From G963663365 sp963663365 (GTDB lineage: Bacteria; Hinthialibacterota; Hinthialibacteria; Hinthialibacterales; G963663365): 64,000 bases of DNA. Below, piece after piece: positions 52,420-63,071 of this stretch. The notes below the pieces were generated by a model, which made no database searches, was not told the DNA's origin, and saw only the letters and a program-made list of their open reading frames with translations. The DNA is taken from positions 992,001-1,056,000 of the forward strand of contig CAXXIH010000008.1 of NCBI GenBank assembly GCA_963663365.2. The letters run 5' to 3'. The position numbers and the translations under genes were made by a program. Each line of letters opens with the position of its first letter. Position 1 is the first letter of the stretch.

Positions 52420-52773
52420 TCAGGGAATAGGCGTTGGGGATGGAATCGGTTTTGATTGTAAAGAACTTACATCACCGCCCCAAATTCTCTCTAAGAATGG
52501 GACGCCAAATCCTAAATCGAGCCCAATCCAATTGACCCCAAACCAAAATTCACCGAATACGATTGCCCCTACACCGAATAGAAGCACTCCGAGTTTTATT
52601 TCAGCCCAGAGATCTTCGCCAAATTGCCCCGCGAAAAGAGACCACATGTCCGGTGTGAACCAAAAGACAACGGCATCGATAAAATCCCCATCTCCCGGAA
52701 AAAGCATACGGGCAAACCACACGATAATTGGGATATCGATTAATACACAGACAACTAGATAGGCCCACTCCAT
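52420..52773 (-). CDS. Small membrane protein of unknown function
   Basis: 117 residues with AAGGAAG about 9 nt before the ATG. Two hydrophobic helices are visible, EWAYLVVCVLIDIPIIVWFA and LGVLLFGVGAIVFGEFWFGV, joined by an acidic loop with Trp and Phe; the tail is Pro/Ser-rich (SKPIPSPTPIP). No family is recognised. It is upstream of nothing on its strand except the convergent pseudopilin-like gene and directly downstream of thrS (about 50 bases), so it may be co-transcribed with thrS. Confidence 0.6.
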   Translation of the reverse strand: MEWAYLVVCVLIDIPIIVWFARMLFPGDGDFIDAVVFWFTPDMWSLFAGQFGEDLWAEIKLGVLLFGVGAIVFGEFWFGVNWIGLDLGFGVPFLERIWGGDVSSLQSKPIPSPTPIP

Positions 52774-52825
52774 AATCCGCTTCCTTCCCGCCCCGCCTGT
52801 TTGATACGCGCCGTATCCGGCCCGC

Positions 52826-54631
52826 TTATTCCGGCAGAGTCACATCGGCAAAGTTATCCATGATACGTTGATTCCGCATTGTTTGCAAAATCCGGTGGAA
52901 GTCATCAAAAGACATCGTCTGCTGTTCTTTCACCGCATACCGCCGCCAAGTGATCTTATTTTCGGCAGCCTCTTTTTTACCGACAATCAACATGTTGGGA
53001 ATCTTGGATGTAATGGCATTACGCAGACGTTTGTTAAACGATTCGCCGGAATCGTCGATGTCGGTTCGGAACAAGTCGTTGTGCAGCACATCTTTGATTT
53101 TGTGCGCAAAATCCGCGACCTCATCGCTGATGGGAACAACACGCACCTGCAAAGGCGCCATCCAGGTCGGGAACGCTCCGCCGAAATGCTCAATCAAGAA
53201 ACTGATAAATCGCTCATGCGTTCCGAGGGGAGCACGGTGGATACAGTAAGGTGTATGCTCGGCGCCATCCGGCCCGATATACTTCAGACCGAAACGTTCG
53301 GGGATGGCAAAATCGAGTTGGTTGGTGCTGGCCGTCTCTTCCCGGCCAATAACATTGGCAATCTGGAAATCGATTTTCGGACCATAAAAAGCCGCTTCAC
53401 CCTTGCCGATCTCGTAGCGAATATCCATCCGGTCAACGACACGTTGAATTGCGGCTTCGCTCTCTTCCCAGGCCTTCGCATTTTCGACGTATTTCTCTTT
53501 TGCATCATCATGGATCGAAAAGCGCATCCAAAAATCGGTAAGCCGGAACATTTTGTAGTAGTAGCGGTGCATTTCGAGTACACGTTCGAACTCGTCTTCC
53601 ACTTGTTCGGGCATGCAGTAAATATGCGCATCGTTCATAGCCATACCGCGCACGCGCAAGAGTCCGCTCAGCGCCCCGCTCTTTTCATAACGGTACACCT
53701 GACCATACTCCGAAATGCGCAAAGGCAATTCCCGATAACTGCGCGGCCGTGATGCAAACAGCATGTGATGATGAGGACAGTTCATCGGCTTGAGGTAATA
53801 AGGTTCCTCATCCTCAAGTTCCATCGGCGGGAACATATCCTCTTGATAATGCGGTAAGTGGCCTGACGTGTAATAAAGACTGGCCTTGGTGATATGAGGT
53901 GTAGCCACATGCTTGTAGCCCGCTTTGAATTCGACTTCTTTTGCAAGTTTCTCTAATTCATCACGGATCACGGTTCCATTGGGCAACCACATGGGCAGGC
54001 CGACACCGACCTTTTCATCAATCACATAAAGATCCAACTCCTGGCCGAGTTTGCGATGGTCGCGCTCCATGGCCAGACGGCGGAGTTCCAGAAAATCGTT
54101 CAGGTCTTTTTTCGAGTCAAAACCGAGGCCATAGATACGCGTTAGCATTTCTCGGTTTTCATCACCGCGCCAATACGCACCCGCGACCGTGTCGAGTTTG
54201 AAACAGTTATGCGGGATTTCTCTTGTATTTTCGACATGCGGCCCTTCACACATATCCATGAATGACCCATTGGTATAAAACGAAAGTTCCGTCTCGCCTT
54301 TAGACTTTAATTCCTGCGCATATTCCGCTTTCAATGTCGCGCCTCGCTTGCTCAACTCCTCAATGGCTTCATCGACGGGGATCATGCGCCGTTCAAATAC
54401 TTGTTTTTCTTTCAGTATTTGGCGCATCTGTTCTTCGATTTCCGGCAGGTCATCGCTGGTCAACGGTTGGTCAAACAGAAAATCGTAATAGAAGCCGTTA
54501 TCGGTCGGCGGCCCGAATCCCAATTGGGCATTGGGGCGCAATCGCAAGACTGCTTGCGCGAGAACGTGGGCGAGTGAATGGCGGCGGCGATAAAGATCGT
54601 CTTTGACTTTATCTTTGGTAGCTTGGCGCAT
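52826..54631 (-). CDS. thrS: Threonyl-tRNA synthetase (form lacking the N-terminal TGS domain)
   Basis: Charges tRNA-Thr. 601 residues: the protein begins directly with the editing domain (YRRRHSLAHVLAQAVLRL, then GSFMDMCEGPHVENT), so the ~60-residue TGS domain of the common ~640-residue form is missing. The class II core has motif 1 near NGTVIRDELEKLA, the zinc ligands Cys in MNCPHHHMLF, His in MNDAHIYC and His in HRAPLGTHERF, motif 2 RISEYGQVYRYEKSGALSGLLRVRG and the C-terminal anticodon-binding domain (VRVVPISDE, NMLIVGKKEAAENK). The start is an ATG with no longer in-frame extension of recognisable sequence. Confidence 0.95.
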   Translation of the reverse strand: MRQATKDKVKDDLYRRRHSLAHVLAQAVLRLRPNAQLGFGPPTDNGFYYDFLFDQPLTSDDLPEIEEQMRQILKEKQVFERRMIPVDEAIEELSKRGATLKAEYAQELKSKGETELSFYTNGSFMDMCEGPHVENTREIPHNCFKLDTVAGAYWRGDENREMLTRIYGLGFDSKKDLNDFLELRRLAMERDHRKLGQELDLYVIDEKVGVGLPMWLPNGTVIRDELEKLAKEVEFKAGYKHVATPHITKASLYYTSGHLPHYQEDMFPPMELEDEEPYYLKPMNCPHHHMLFASRPRSYRELPLRISEYGQVYRYEKSGALSGLLRVRGMAMNDAHIYCMPEQVEDEFERVLEMHRYYYKMFRLTDFWMRFSIHDDAKEKYVENAKAWEESEAAIQRVVDRMDIRYEIGKGEAAFYGPKIDFQIANVIGREETASTNQLDFAIPERFGLKYIGPDGAEHTPYCIHRAPLGTHERFISFLIEHFGGAFPTWMAPLQVRVVPISDEVADFAHKIKDVLHNDLFRTDIDDSGESFNKRLRNAITSKIPNMLIVGKKEAAENKITWRRYAVKEQQTMSFDDFHRILQTMRNQRIMDNFADVTLPE

Positions 54632-54856
54632 TGGAAGACCTCAAACCCGGCTGCGGAGCCTGGAGTTGGGCCGCCCCAACAGCCGTGGACATTTTTCAAG
54701 TATAAGAATTACCGAAACTAATCAAACTTGAACGCAATGCAAGCGTTTCCCGGTCAAGGTACGCAGCCGTCACCGGGGATGGCAACCCCAAGCCATACGC
54801 TTGCCCCAAAGACGGATGAGACGCATCCTGTTGGTGAAAAGGAGACGCGACGCGGA

Positions 54857-57800
54857 ATGTCCTTACGTTTCATCTTGGGGCGCTCGGGAACCGGAAAGAC
54901 CCGGCAATGTCTGATCGAGATTGCTGAATTGGCACGCAAAGAGCCTCTGGGGCCTCCATTGGTACTGCTGGCGCCTGATCAGGCCACCTATCAGCTTGAG
55001 CGGGATCTTCTCTCAACCGGCGGTCTTGAAGGCTTTATACGTCCCGAAATCGTTTCATTCCAGCGGCTTGCCTATCGGATTCTGGAGGCAGCCGGTGGAG
55101 GCCAGCCGCCGATGCTGGGAGCCATAGGACGCCGTGTGTACTTGGCCCGCCTGGTCAAACAACATAGCGCCGAACTCCGCTATTTTGCTCGTAGCGCCCG
55201 GTTCACAGGCTTTTATGAGCAGTTGGATCGCGTATTTCGAGAATTAATGCTGCATGATATCGAAGCCGCCGATCTGCAGCACGCGGCCGAACAAGCGGCA
55301 GAAGATAAGCACGCGCCATCTCACCTCAGTGAGAAACTTCAAGATCTGGCATTGTTGGCAGGCGAATACCGGAAAGAACTCGGCACACGTTTCCTGGATC
55401 CGGATTATCCCATCACATTGGCGTCCGAGCACCTGGCACGGACGTCACGTTATCGCGGCGCACGAATTTGGCTGGATGGATTTGCCGACATCACCCCTCA
55501 GCAATTGCGTCTCTTGCGGCGGCTCATGCAAGGCGCGGCCTCAACATCTGTGGCTCTGAATCTTGATCAAAACTGCCTTAACGATCCGGAGCGGGAAGAG
55601 CCGGTCTTTTTTGCCACAAAAAACACCTACTACCGGTTGCTCGATGTTGGGAGAGATGAGGGCATCCTGCGCGGGCAAGATTGCATCTTTACTTCCCCAC
55701 CCCGCCGTTACCAATCAAAAATCTTATTGGAAGTGGAGCAAGCCTTTTCTGCGCCAGGCGCCATTGCCCATTCGGCTGAAGATCATAATCAAGAAAGTCT
55801 GCGTATCGGCGTGTCACCGGACCGGCGCTCGGAAATCGCTTGGATTGCGCGTCAAATCATTAACTTAGTCCGCAATCAAGGAATCCGTTACCGTCAAATT
55901 GCCCTCGTGCTACGCGACCTTGAACCGTATGAAGCCCATATCCGCGAGATTTTCGGCATGTTTAACATCCCCGCGTTTATCGACCGGCGCGGAGATATGG
56001 CCCATCATCCGCTGGTGGAACTCGTACGTTCGGCAATTGAGTTGGCACGAGGCGGGTGGCGGCGAGATCCACTGTTCCGGTATTTGCGGACAGGATTCCT
56101 GCATAAGGGAGTATCCGGTATCTCGGATGAAGATATTGACCGCCTGGAGATGTACGTTGTAACTCGCGGCCTCGAACAACAGCGTTGGTCACGCGATGAA
56201 CTTTGGACCTCTCAATTACCGGAATCGGAAGAAAGTTATGATGAAGCGCATTCTCGTAAGGAACCCGAGTTCGAAAACGATACGGATCCATTGGCTTGGA
56301 GGAACTCTGTCGAAGAACCGCTTCAACCGCTCTTTGCGCTTTTAAAAGAAGAACAGGCCCAAGCAGGAAAACTGGCCGAAATCCTTGAGAATCTTCTGGA
56401 CCGTCTCAACGTCGAAGAAACATTGGAAACATGGCGCACGGAGGCATTGGAAAGCGGCGAACCCCAGTTAGCCCAGGAACACGAACAGGCCTATCAAGGC
56501 GTATTGGATGTATTGCAGGAGCTGCGAACTTCAGCGGGGCATTCCGGAATGCCGGTCCGGCAGTTGACTGAGCTTTTAGATGTTGGCTTGCAAGAATTAA
56601 CGCTGGGCTTCGTTCCACCGGGTCTGGATCAGGTGCTCGTGGGCTCTATTGAACGTTCACGGCAACCGGAACTGCATACGGTCTTTCTGCCCGGGTTTTC
56701 GGAGGGGGCCTATCCCCTTGGTAAAGAACCGGGCGGCTTGTTGCCCGATGAAGACCGGGATTACCTCAATAATCTAAATATCGCCTTGGCGCCTTCCGCC
56801 AAACAAAAACAGCGTGGTGAACCCTATATAGCCTATGTAGCCCTGACACGCGCATCCCAAAGCGTGGTGCTGACATATCCATCCAGCGATGAAGAAGGAA
56901 ATAAAATTAATCCATCGCCTTATATCGGTGAGCTGACGGCCCATTTTGGAAATGAGCTGATCGAAACACTCCCACGGGAACACGAACAACCTCCCTGCGA
57001 TCCGTTCTCAATTGCAGCCTATATCGGCGCCTACCAAGGCCAAGTTTCACCTGAAGGACATCGGGCTCGCGCACTGTCCGAGAAACTTCAAGACTCGCCA
57101 CGTATCGGACCGCTGCTCAAGATGATGAACCGGGCCTCACTGCAACAGCAGGCTGTACTCGATGACGATCTGGCAGATTTATTTAAGAAAAAAGATGTCT
57201 TTTTCAGTGTCTCGCGGCTTGAACGTTTTGCGGCGTGCCCTTTCCGGCATTTCGCGCAATACGGTCTAAAATTAAAGGCTGTTGAACCATTCGAACTTGA
57301 AGCAAGACACTTGGGTTCTATCGCCCATAAAGTCCTGCAGCTGCTTGTCAACACTTGGATCGAACAGAAAAGTCCCTGGAAAGATGTCGAGCCATCGGAA
57401 GCGATTGAAGAAGCGGACTGTATCTTGGATCGTCTGATCGCAACCGGAACGCTTACACTTTCAACCGAAAGCGCGCGTGAACAAAATATTCTCACCGATC
57501 TGCGCGAACACATCCATCGGACATTGGATGCGATGTTGGCCGGTGCAAGAGTAACCGGATTCGAGCCCGCCGATGTCGAATACAATCTCAAAGAAAGCGC
57601 TTTCAAAATTAAGTGCGAAGATACCAATGTTCATCTTGTCGGCTTCGTTGACCGGGTAGACATTTGTGAGCGGGGAGAACAGCGATTTTTGCGTGTGATC
57701 GACTACAAAACCAGGCAACTCAAATTTGAATGGCAAAAGTGGTTTGCGGGTTTGCAATTGCAGTTGCCGACTTACCTTTTGGCGCTTAGCCGGGAAAACC

Positions 57801-58306
57801 AAAACAGCATTCCTGTAGCCGCGCTCTATCTGCCCATTCGTCCGAACCGCCCGGATATCAGCGTGGACCTGTCCGGCGACACCGAAGCCGCCCGCAACGC
57901 ATGGCTAGGCATGTATTGCCACCGGGGATTCTTTTCAAAAGATCATTACCAATTATTAGACAATTCCCTCGAGCCCGGTCAGAGTTCAGACTTTTATAAG
58001 CTGCAAATCACAAAAGGCAGCAAGAAAAAACCTCCACAGGTCAGCAGTGTGCAAACCGATCCGGTCCCGGCGCACGTGGTCAACCGAATTCTTGACATAA
58101 CAGAGGAGCACTTACACAACCTAAGCACACAAATTCTCGATGGTTTAATTACGGTCAATCCTTACGATCTAAAAAAACAAATCCCATGCGATTATTGTGA
58201 CTTCGGCCCGGTATGCCGGGTAGATGCACGCAATCATGATTACCGGAAAATCGAGAATCTGACCACAAAAGAACTGCAAAACAGATTGGGGGCAAACGAT
58301 GAGTGA
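54857..58306 (+). CDS. addB: ATP-dependent helicase/nuclease subunit AddB
   Basis: Second subunit of the AddAB recombination helicase-nuclease that resects double-strand breaks. About 1149 residues from the ATG at 54857, which gives the usual MSLRFILGRSGTGKT start; the frame is open upstream to a TTG at 54728, adding a Pro/Thr-rich stretch without conserved sequence. A P-loop near residues 8-15 and degenerate helicase domains follow. The C-terminal RecB-type nuclease has GFVDRVD and LRVIDYKTRQ. The [4Fe-4S] cysteines are visible in FAACPFRHFAQYG and CDYCDFGPVC. The stop overlaps the addA start by 8 bases. Confidence 0.93.
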   Translation: MSLRFILGRSGTGKTRQCLIEIAELARKEPLGPPLVLLAPDQATYQLERDLLSTGGLEGFIRPEIVSFQRLAYRILEAAGGGQPPMLGAIGRRVYLARLVKQHSAELRYFARSARFTGFYEQLDRVFRELMLHDIEAADLQHAAEQAAEDKHAPSHLSEKLQDLALLAGEYRKELGTRFLDPDYPITLASEHLARTSRYRGARIWLDGFADITPQQLRLLRRLMQGAASTSVALNLDQNCLNDPEREEPVFFATKNTYYRLLDVGRDEGILRGQDCIFTSPPRRYQSKILLEVEQAFSAPGAIAHSAEDHNQESLRIGVSPDRRSEIAWIARQIINLVRNQGIRYRQIALVLRDLEPYEAHIREIFGMFNIPAFIDRRGDMAHHPLVELVRSAIELARGGWRRDPLFRYLRTGFLHKGVSGISDEDIDRLEMYVVTRGLEQQRWSRDELWTSQLPESEESYDEAHSRKEPEFENDTDPLAWRNSVEEPLQPLFALLKEEQAQAGKLAEILENLLDRLNVEETLETWRTEALESGEPQLAQEHEQAYQGVLDVLQELRTSAGHSGMPVRQLTELLDVGLQELTLGFVPPGLDQVLVGSIERSRQPELHTVFLPGFSEGAYPLGKEPGGLLPDEDRDYLNNLNIALAPSAKQKQRGEPYIAYVALTRASQSVVLTYPSSDEEGNKINPSPYIGELTAHFGNELIETLPREHEQPPCDPFSIAAYIGAYQGQVSPEGHRARALSEKLQDSPRIGPLLKMMNRASLQQQAVLDDDLADLFKKKDVFFSVSRLERFAACPFRHFAQYGLKLKAVEPFELEARHLGSIAHKVLQLLVNTWIEQKSPWKDVEPSEAIEEADCILDRLIATGTLTLSTESAREQNILTDLREHIHRTLDAMLAGARVTGFEPADVEYNLKESAFKIKCEDTNVHLVGFVDRVDICERGEQRFLRVIDYKTRQLKFEWQKWFAGLQLQLPTYLLALSRENQNSIPVAALYLPIRPNRPDISVDLSGDTEAARNAWLGMYCHRGFFSKDHYQLLDNSLEPGQSSDFYKLQITKGSKKKPPQVSSVQTDPVPAHVVNRILDITEEHLHNLSTQILDGLITVNPYDLKKQIPCDYCDFGPVCRVDARNHDYRKIENLTTKELQNRLGANDE

Positions 58307-61300
58307 TTTAATATCGCGTCTGCGCCCCAATCAACGAATCGCCGCTCAAGCGGACGGAAAAGAAATTGTCGTCACGGCAGGTGCGGGCACGGGTAAAACT
58401 TCGACATTAACAGGCCGTGCGTTGTATTTCTTGGAAAGCCAACCGGCGATTTCCATCGATGACTTCTTGATTATCACCTTTACCCGGAATGCCGCGGCCG
58501 AAATGCGCGAACGTATTGCTTATGAAATCAATCAACGCGCTAAGAACTCCATAAATACCGGCCACTGGCAAAAACAAAGAGTGGCTTTGCATCAGGCATC
58601 GATTGCGACATTAGATAGTTTTTGCCTGGACATACTTAGAACCTACATTCACGCCAGCGAACTCGATCCCGAACTTCAACTCATCGACCAAGAAGATGCC
58701 GCACTCTTGGAAACGGAAGTAATGGCACAGGTTTTCGATAGGCTCTATGCCCTTGATGATGAACGTGGCGGACAATTTAGGCGGCTGGTGGCTCATTTGG
58801 GGGGACGCGGTTTTGATGGTGATCTAGGCCAACGTGTGCGTTCGCTGCACGGCTTGAGCCGGGTGCAGCCCGATCCGGCCGAATGGCTGGACTTGGCGAT
58901 AAACGCCTCAACTCAACTTCAAGGCTGGCGTGGTGATCCGGAAAATCGTTGGCGTCAAATCATCGAACGGCAACTAATTACAGAAACCGCATGGCTGGAA
59001 CAAGAGACAAACCGTGCAATGGCGTGGGCATCCCGGCTGGGCGCATTAGAGGTCTATGAAGAGTTTCTTGTCTACGTTCTGGATCGAACATCTCGTCTGC
59101 TTCAAGCAAATCCAAGACCATTGATCGAACGCGTCCCGGAGGCATTCCCAATCGGACAACGGCTTCCGACAAAAGCCCGTAGCAGGGAATTGGATGAAGA
59201 AGCCCAAGCGCTTATCGAACCTCTGGTTCTAAGAGTCCGTCAGCGTATCAACAACCGATTGCGCAAAGGATATATCAATCTGCTGGACCCCAGGTTGGAT
59301 GAATTGACCGGGCAGAGCGCCGCCACAGGAACAGCGCTGCTTCAGCTGGTACGCGATTATGCAGAAGTCTTTCAAAAACATAAGTTGGATGAACGGGTAA
59401 TTGATTTTGCCGATGCCGAACAGTACGCCTATCAGCTGTTGGCCCGGGATCAAGCAATTCAAGACCGGTTACGAAACCGGTATAGGCATGTTCTGGTTGA
59501 TGAAGTACAGGACATCAATCAATTGCAGGATGCGATCATCGGCTGTGTTGCCGATGAAAATAAAAACAACCTGTTTGTTGTCGGTGATGTAAAACAATCC
59601 ATTTACGGATTCCGGCTGGCTCAACCAAGATTGCTGATCGAGAAGTTGGAAGAAGCCGAAAAAACCGAGAATGCCACGGCAATCCAACGCATTGATCTGA
59701 AGGAGAATTTCCGCAGCCGCAAAACAGTCATCGAAGCGGTCAACACAATTTTCAGTCGCCTCATGCAAATGGATTTCGGCGGCATGGCCTATGATGAGCG
59801 TGTAAGGTTGACTTATCCGGAAGATCTTGACGAACCGCTCTACCAGGGGCCGGATACAAAAGTCGAGCTGTGTATCCTCGAAAAGCCCGGAGCGGAATCC
59901 ATTGAAGGCGAAGCAGAAGAACAAGCATCCGGCGATGGACCAGTAACTGAAACTGACTCCAATTTGGCCGAACGGGACATGGCCCGCTGCGAAGCCATCT
60001 ATTTACGGCGGCAAATACAAGATTTATTCGACGCTGGTTCAGGAAAAACCAAAGCACAAATCAAAGATCGTGAAACAGGAACCAATCGGGATATTGAGCC
60101 AAGGGATATTGCGATCCTGCTTCGCAGCCCACGCACATCGGGTGAGGTATTTGCATCTGAACTTCAAAACGCCGGTTTCCGTGTATTCGCGCAGCTAGAG
60201 GGCGGGTATTTCGACACACCGGAAATCCGGGATATCGAATCGATCCTGCGCAGTATTGAAAATCCCCGGCAAGACATTCCTTTTGCCGCATACTTGACCA
60301 GCATTGCCGGTGGGTGCAGTTATTCCGATTTGGTGCGAATTCGCAGATCAAGCGAAACAAGAACGCTTTGGGATGCCGTACAAAAATGGTATCAGGATGC
60401 CCCTGAAAGCAATCTACAGCAGCGCGTCCATGCAGCACTGGAACACCTCAATCTTTGGCGGCGCGATGCTATACAAAAACCGTTGGCGGACCTGGTTTGG
60501 GATGTTGTACACAATACGGGGGTTATGGCCTATGCCTTGTCTCAACCGCTCGGACCGCAACGCCGCGCCAATCTTCTGGACTTTTTAGATCGCGCGCGGC
60601 AATTCAGCCGTTTCCACACTCAAGGTCTATCCCGGTTTTTGCGCTACCTCGAACACCTGCAGGAGCGCGAAACACAGGTCACTCCTCCCAGCACCCTCGC
60701 CGAGCACGACAACGTCATACGAATTATGAGTGTTCATGCCGCAAAAGGCTTAGAGTTTCCCGTTGTTTTTCTTCCGCAACTTGGCAGGCAATTCAACATG
60801 CAAGACACACGCACCAGCGCAATCTTGGATGATGAACTCGGTCCATGTCTAAAACATATTGCTGAACCTGACAACGTACGCGTGGAATCATTGGCCCATA
60901 AAGTCGCTGCCCAACGCCGCCGCAACCGGGACTTGCAAGAAGAATTGCGCATTTGGTATGTCGCACTCACACGGGCGCGGGAGCGTCTCTATTTGATTGG
61001 TACGGCCAGCTGGAAAAATCAACCACAACGTTGGTACAGCGCCGTCGATCCCGAATCCGAAGCGCTTCCGGTCAGCTATCTAGAGAGTTGCCATACGCCG
61101 CTCGATTGGTTTGTGCCAACAACTTTGGCATCAGGCGCATCCTTTGCCGGTGCAATCAATCTTCTGCAAAACAGCGATCCGGATTGCCCAATTGAACTGA
61201 GGCATCTGCAAAGCGAAGAAATCTTCAGTTCAAATGAAGCAGAACAGGATAACGATGAAGATTCACAAGATATCCTAGAATCCGATGATTCGGCTATCGA

Positions 61301-62039
61301 CTTGGATCAAGAGGATAACGCCTTCATTCAAGAGACATTAAAAGCGGTCGATTGGATCTATCCATACGCCGATGTCGTGAACCTCTCCGCCAAAGCCTCA
61401 GTTAGTGATTTAAAACGTGCCTATTCCCTAACCGGCGAAGATGGTGAGAGCGTCCACCCGGCAATTCTCCCGCCGAATCCGGTGCGCAGCCTGGCCAAGG
61501 TCGCAGAAGACCGTCAGGCCACAAAACGCGGCACAGCCACACACCGTTTTCTGGAGCATGTTTCTCTGGAGAAAATAAACACTTATGCGGATTTGAAAAC
61601 ACAATTGCAGGGACTCATAGACCGAAAGTTGTTTTCCGATGACGAAGCGAAACTGGTTGATCTACAAGCCGTGGAATGGTTTTTCTCGACACAAATAGGG
61701 CAACGTTTCGCAGGCAATCCCGGCTCTGTGTATCGAGAATGTCCCTTTACGCTGGCGGCCTCGGCCGATGAGATATGGACACAGCTAAAGGGTCAAAATT
61801 ACAGGGAGATGCTGCATATTCAGGGTGTAATTGACGCCATGCTTGTTGATGACGAAATCACCATCGTTGATTACAAAACCGACCGTGTCCCTAAAGAAGC
61901 GTTACGTGCCTATGCGTCCAGATATCACGTACAATTACAGTTGTACGCACGCGCAGCAAAGGCGATCCTTAAAAAAGAAGTTCGTGAAGCGGTGCTGGTA
62001 TTTCTGACACCCAAAGAACTAGTAAATGTGCCTATCTAG
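58299..62039 (+). CDS. addA: ATP-dependent helicase/nuclease subunit AddA
   Basis: Motor subunit of AddAB, 1246 residues, UvrD/Rep superfamily 1A. Motifs: Q motif RLRPNQRIAAQ, Walker A AGAGTGKTSTL (about 27-36), ITFTRNAAAEMRERI, ATLDSFCLDIL, motif II LVDEVQDINQLQ, motif III VGDVKQSIYGFRLA, motif IV LKENFRSR, motif V IMSVHAAKGLEFPVVFLPQLG and VALTRARERLYLIG (VI). The C-terminal nuclease has GVIDAMLVDDEITIVDYKTDRV and YHVQLQLYARA. It overlaps addB (ATGAGTGA) and ends 1 base before the convergent pseudopilin gene. No recC/recD-type genes are seen, so AddAB is the likely break-processing system, with RuvB acting later. Confidence 0.96.
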   Translation: MSDLISRLRPNQRIAAQADGKEIVVTAGAGTGKTSTLTGRALYFLESQPAISIDDFLIITFTRNAAAEMRERIAYEINQRAKNSINTGHWQKQRVALHQASIATLDSFCLDILRTYIHASELDPELQLIDQEDAALLETEVMAQVFDRLYALDDERGGQFRRLVAHLGGRGFDGDLGQRVRSLHGLSRVQPDPAEWLDLAINASTQLQGWRGDPENRWRQIIERQLITETAWLEQETNRAMAWASRLGALEVYEEFLVYVLDRTSRLLQANPRPLIERVPEAFPIGQRLPTKARSRELDEEAQALIEPLVLRVRQRINNRLRKGYINLLDPRLDELTGQSAATGTALLQLVRDYAEVFQKHKLDERVIDFADAEQYAYQLLARDQAIQDRLRNRYRHVLVDEVQDINQLQDAIIGCVADENKNNLFVVGDVKQSIYGFRLAQPRLLIEKLEEAEKTENATAIQRIDLKENFRSRKTVIEAVNTIFSRLMQMDFGGMAYDERVRLTYPEDLDEPLYQGPDTKVELCILEKPGAESIEGEAEEQASGDGPVTETDSNLAERDMARCEAIYLRRQIQDLFDAGSGKTKAQIKDRETGTNRDIEPRDIAILLRSPRTSGEVFASELQNAGFRVFAQLEGGYFDTPEIRDIESILRSIENPRQDIPFAAYLTSIAGGCSYSDLVRIRRSSETRTLWDAVQKWYQDAPESNLQQRVHAALEHLNLWRRDAIQKPLADLVWDVVHNTGVMAYALSQPLGPQRRANLLDFLDRARQFSRFHTQGLSRFLRYLEHLQERETQVTPPSTLAEHDNVIRIMSVHAAKGLEFPVVFLPQLGRQFNMQDTRTSAILDDELGPCLKHIAEPDNVRVESLAHKVAAQRRRNRDLQEELRIWYVALTRARERLYLIGTASWKNQPQRWYSAVDPESEALPVSYLESCHTPLDWFVPTTLASGASFAGAINLLQNSDPDCPIELRHLQSEEIFSSNEAEQDNDEDSQDILESDDSAIDLDQEDNAFIQETLKAVDWIYPYADVVNLSAKASVSDLKRAYSLTGEDGESVHPAILPPNPVRSLAKVAEDRQATKRGTATHRFLEHVSLEKINTYADLKTQLQGLIDRKLFSDDEAKLVDLQAVEWFFSTQIGQRFAGNPGSVYRECPFTLAASADEIWTQLKGQNYREMLHIQGVIDAMLVDDEITIVDYKTDRVPKEALRAYASRYHVQLQLYARAAKAILKKEVREAVLVFLTPKELVNVPI

Positions 62040-62040
62040 A

Positions 62041-62607
62041 TTATTGATACAAATGTTGGTCAGTACTAATAATATCCCCACTGGAATTTAGACCGTTTGA
62101 CATTTGGTAGAAGATAGGGTGAATGGCCGGATCCATTTGGGATAGTTGTACAACCTGACCTGTCCAACCGTAATCCGTATCGGCATCAGGCCCGGATGAA
62201 AGACAGATATAGCATACGCCGGCTTGATTATAGGCCTGCGTACGAGCTTTTTGGTCCGCGTTGCCCGGCTTGATCTTCGAACCGTAATCGTAATATTTTC
62301 GGTTCCCGACTTTGGGAGGAAAGATATCGCGGGCAATATCAATACTGTTTACGTAGGCAATAGGTGACGTAAGTTGAAAATAGGTTCTTCCGTCTTCTGT
62401 TTCACCGCCAAGATCCAACGGGCAGTTGTTTTGATCGACCATATAGGATCCGATGGCGGTTTGGAGAGATTTCATATTCCCATAAACCTGCGCGACCTTG
62501 GAGCGGGTTTGCGCATTTAGGAAATTGGGGACAGCTATTGCAGCCAAAATTCCGATAATCGCAACAACAATCAGAAGTTCAATCAGAGTAAAACCTCGGC
62601 GGGACAT
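62041..62607 (-). CDS. Type II secretion/type IV pilus-type pseudopilin
   Basis: 188 residues from the ATG at 62607 (MSRRGFTLIELLIVVAIIGI), with GGAGAGG just upstream; longer frames to 62718 are unlikely. The short basic leader, Gly(-1)-Phe(+1) and Glu5 are the prepilin peptidase site. The conserved NFLNAQTRSKVAQ helix follows, then a C-terminal head with DLGGETEDGRTYFQLTSPIAYVNSIDIARD, a CYICLSSGPDADTDYG patch and a GDIISTDQ ending. The heads of this class are soluble and of unknown ligand; they occur in many copies in some candidate phyla. It is paralogous to 63072-63650 (about 50% or more by eye). Confidence 0.92.
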   Translation of the reverse strand: MSRRGFTLIELLIVVAIIGILAAIAVPNFLNAQTRSKVAQVYGNMKSLQTAIGSYMVDQNNCPLDLGGETEDGRTYFQLTSPIAYVNSIDIARDIFPPKVGNRKYYDYGSKIKPGNADQKARTQAYNQAGVCYICLSSGPDADTDYGWTGQVVQLSQMDPAIHPIFYQMSNGLNSSGDIISTDQHLYQ

Positions 62608-63071
62608 GTTCCTCTCCATCTTATTATGCTGAAATACGCAAAAACGCCCATCAGAACACGATATCAGCGTTGTTTGCTTAGAAATTGTTATAACGAATAT
62701 AAGCCATAAACAGCTCAATACTGAAGGTATTCTTAAAAAAGACTATAGTCAATTCAGGGATAAATGCCACGTCAGGTAAAAAGTTTTGACATAAAAATAC
62801 AAAATAACTGTGTATATATGACATGCGGCGGCATTTCTACTTTCAACGGCATAACTTGAATCTCCAAATGACAATATAGAGTGAAAAAAGCACATTCTTA
62901 TGCCGTAAATTGCGGTCGTGCCATTCCAATTCGATTAATGAATCTGTTTCTATTATTAGGATCATAATACTACTTTCATAGTAGTGGCAATTGCCGAAAA
63001 TCGATGAAGGTCAGAAGATGAAAACAAGAGTAGACATTCATTATGGGATCGAAGCAGAAACGCCGGTTTAA
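62608..63071. other. Spacer between the two pseudopilin genes
   Basis: AT-rich, with no gene seen. The minus-strand promoter of the downstream pseudopilin should lie here but no convincing pair was found. The plus-strand TTGACA (62786-62791) and TATATA (62813-62818) are 21 bases apart, too far for a sigma-70 promoter, and no plus-strand gene follows. Confidence 0.4.

Noticed and set aside
62786..62818. TTGACA and TATATA on the plus strand
   Set aside because: Spacing is 21 bases and no plus-strand gene follows, so a sigma-70 promoter is not supported.
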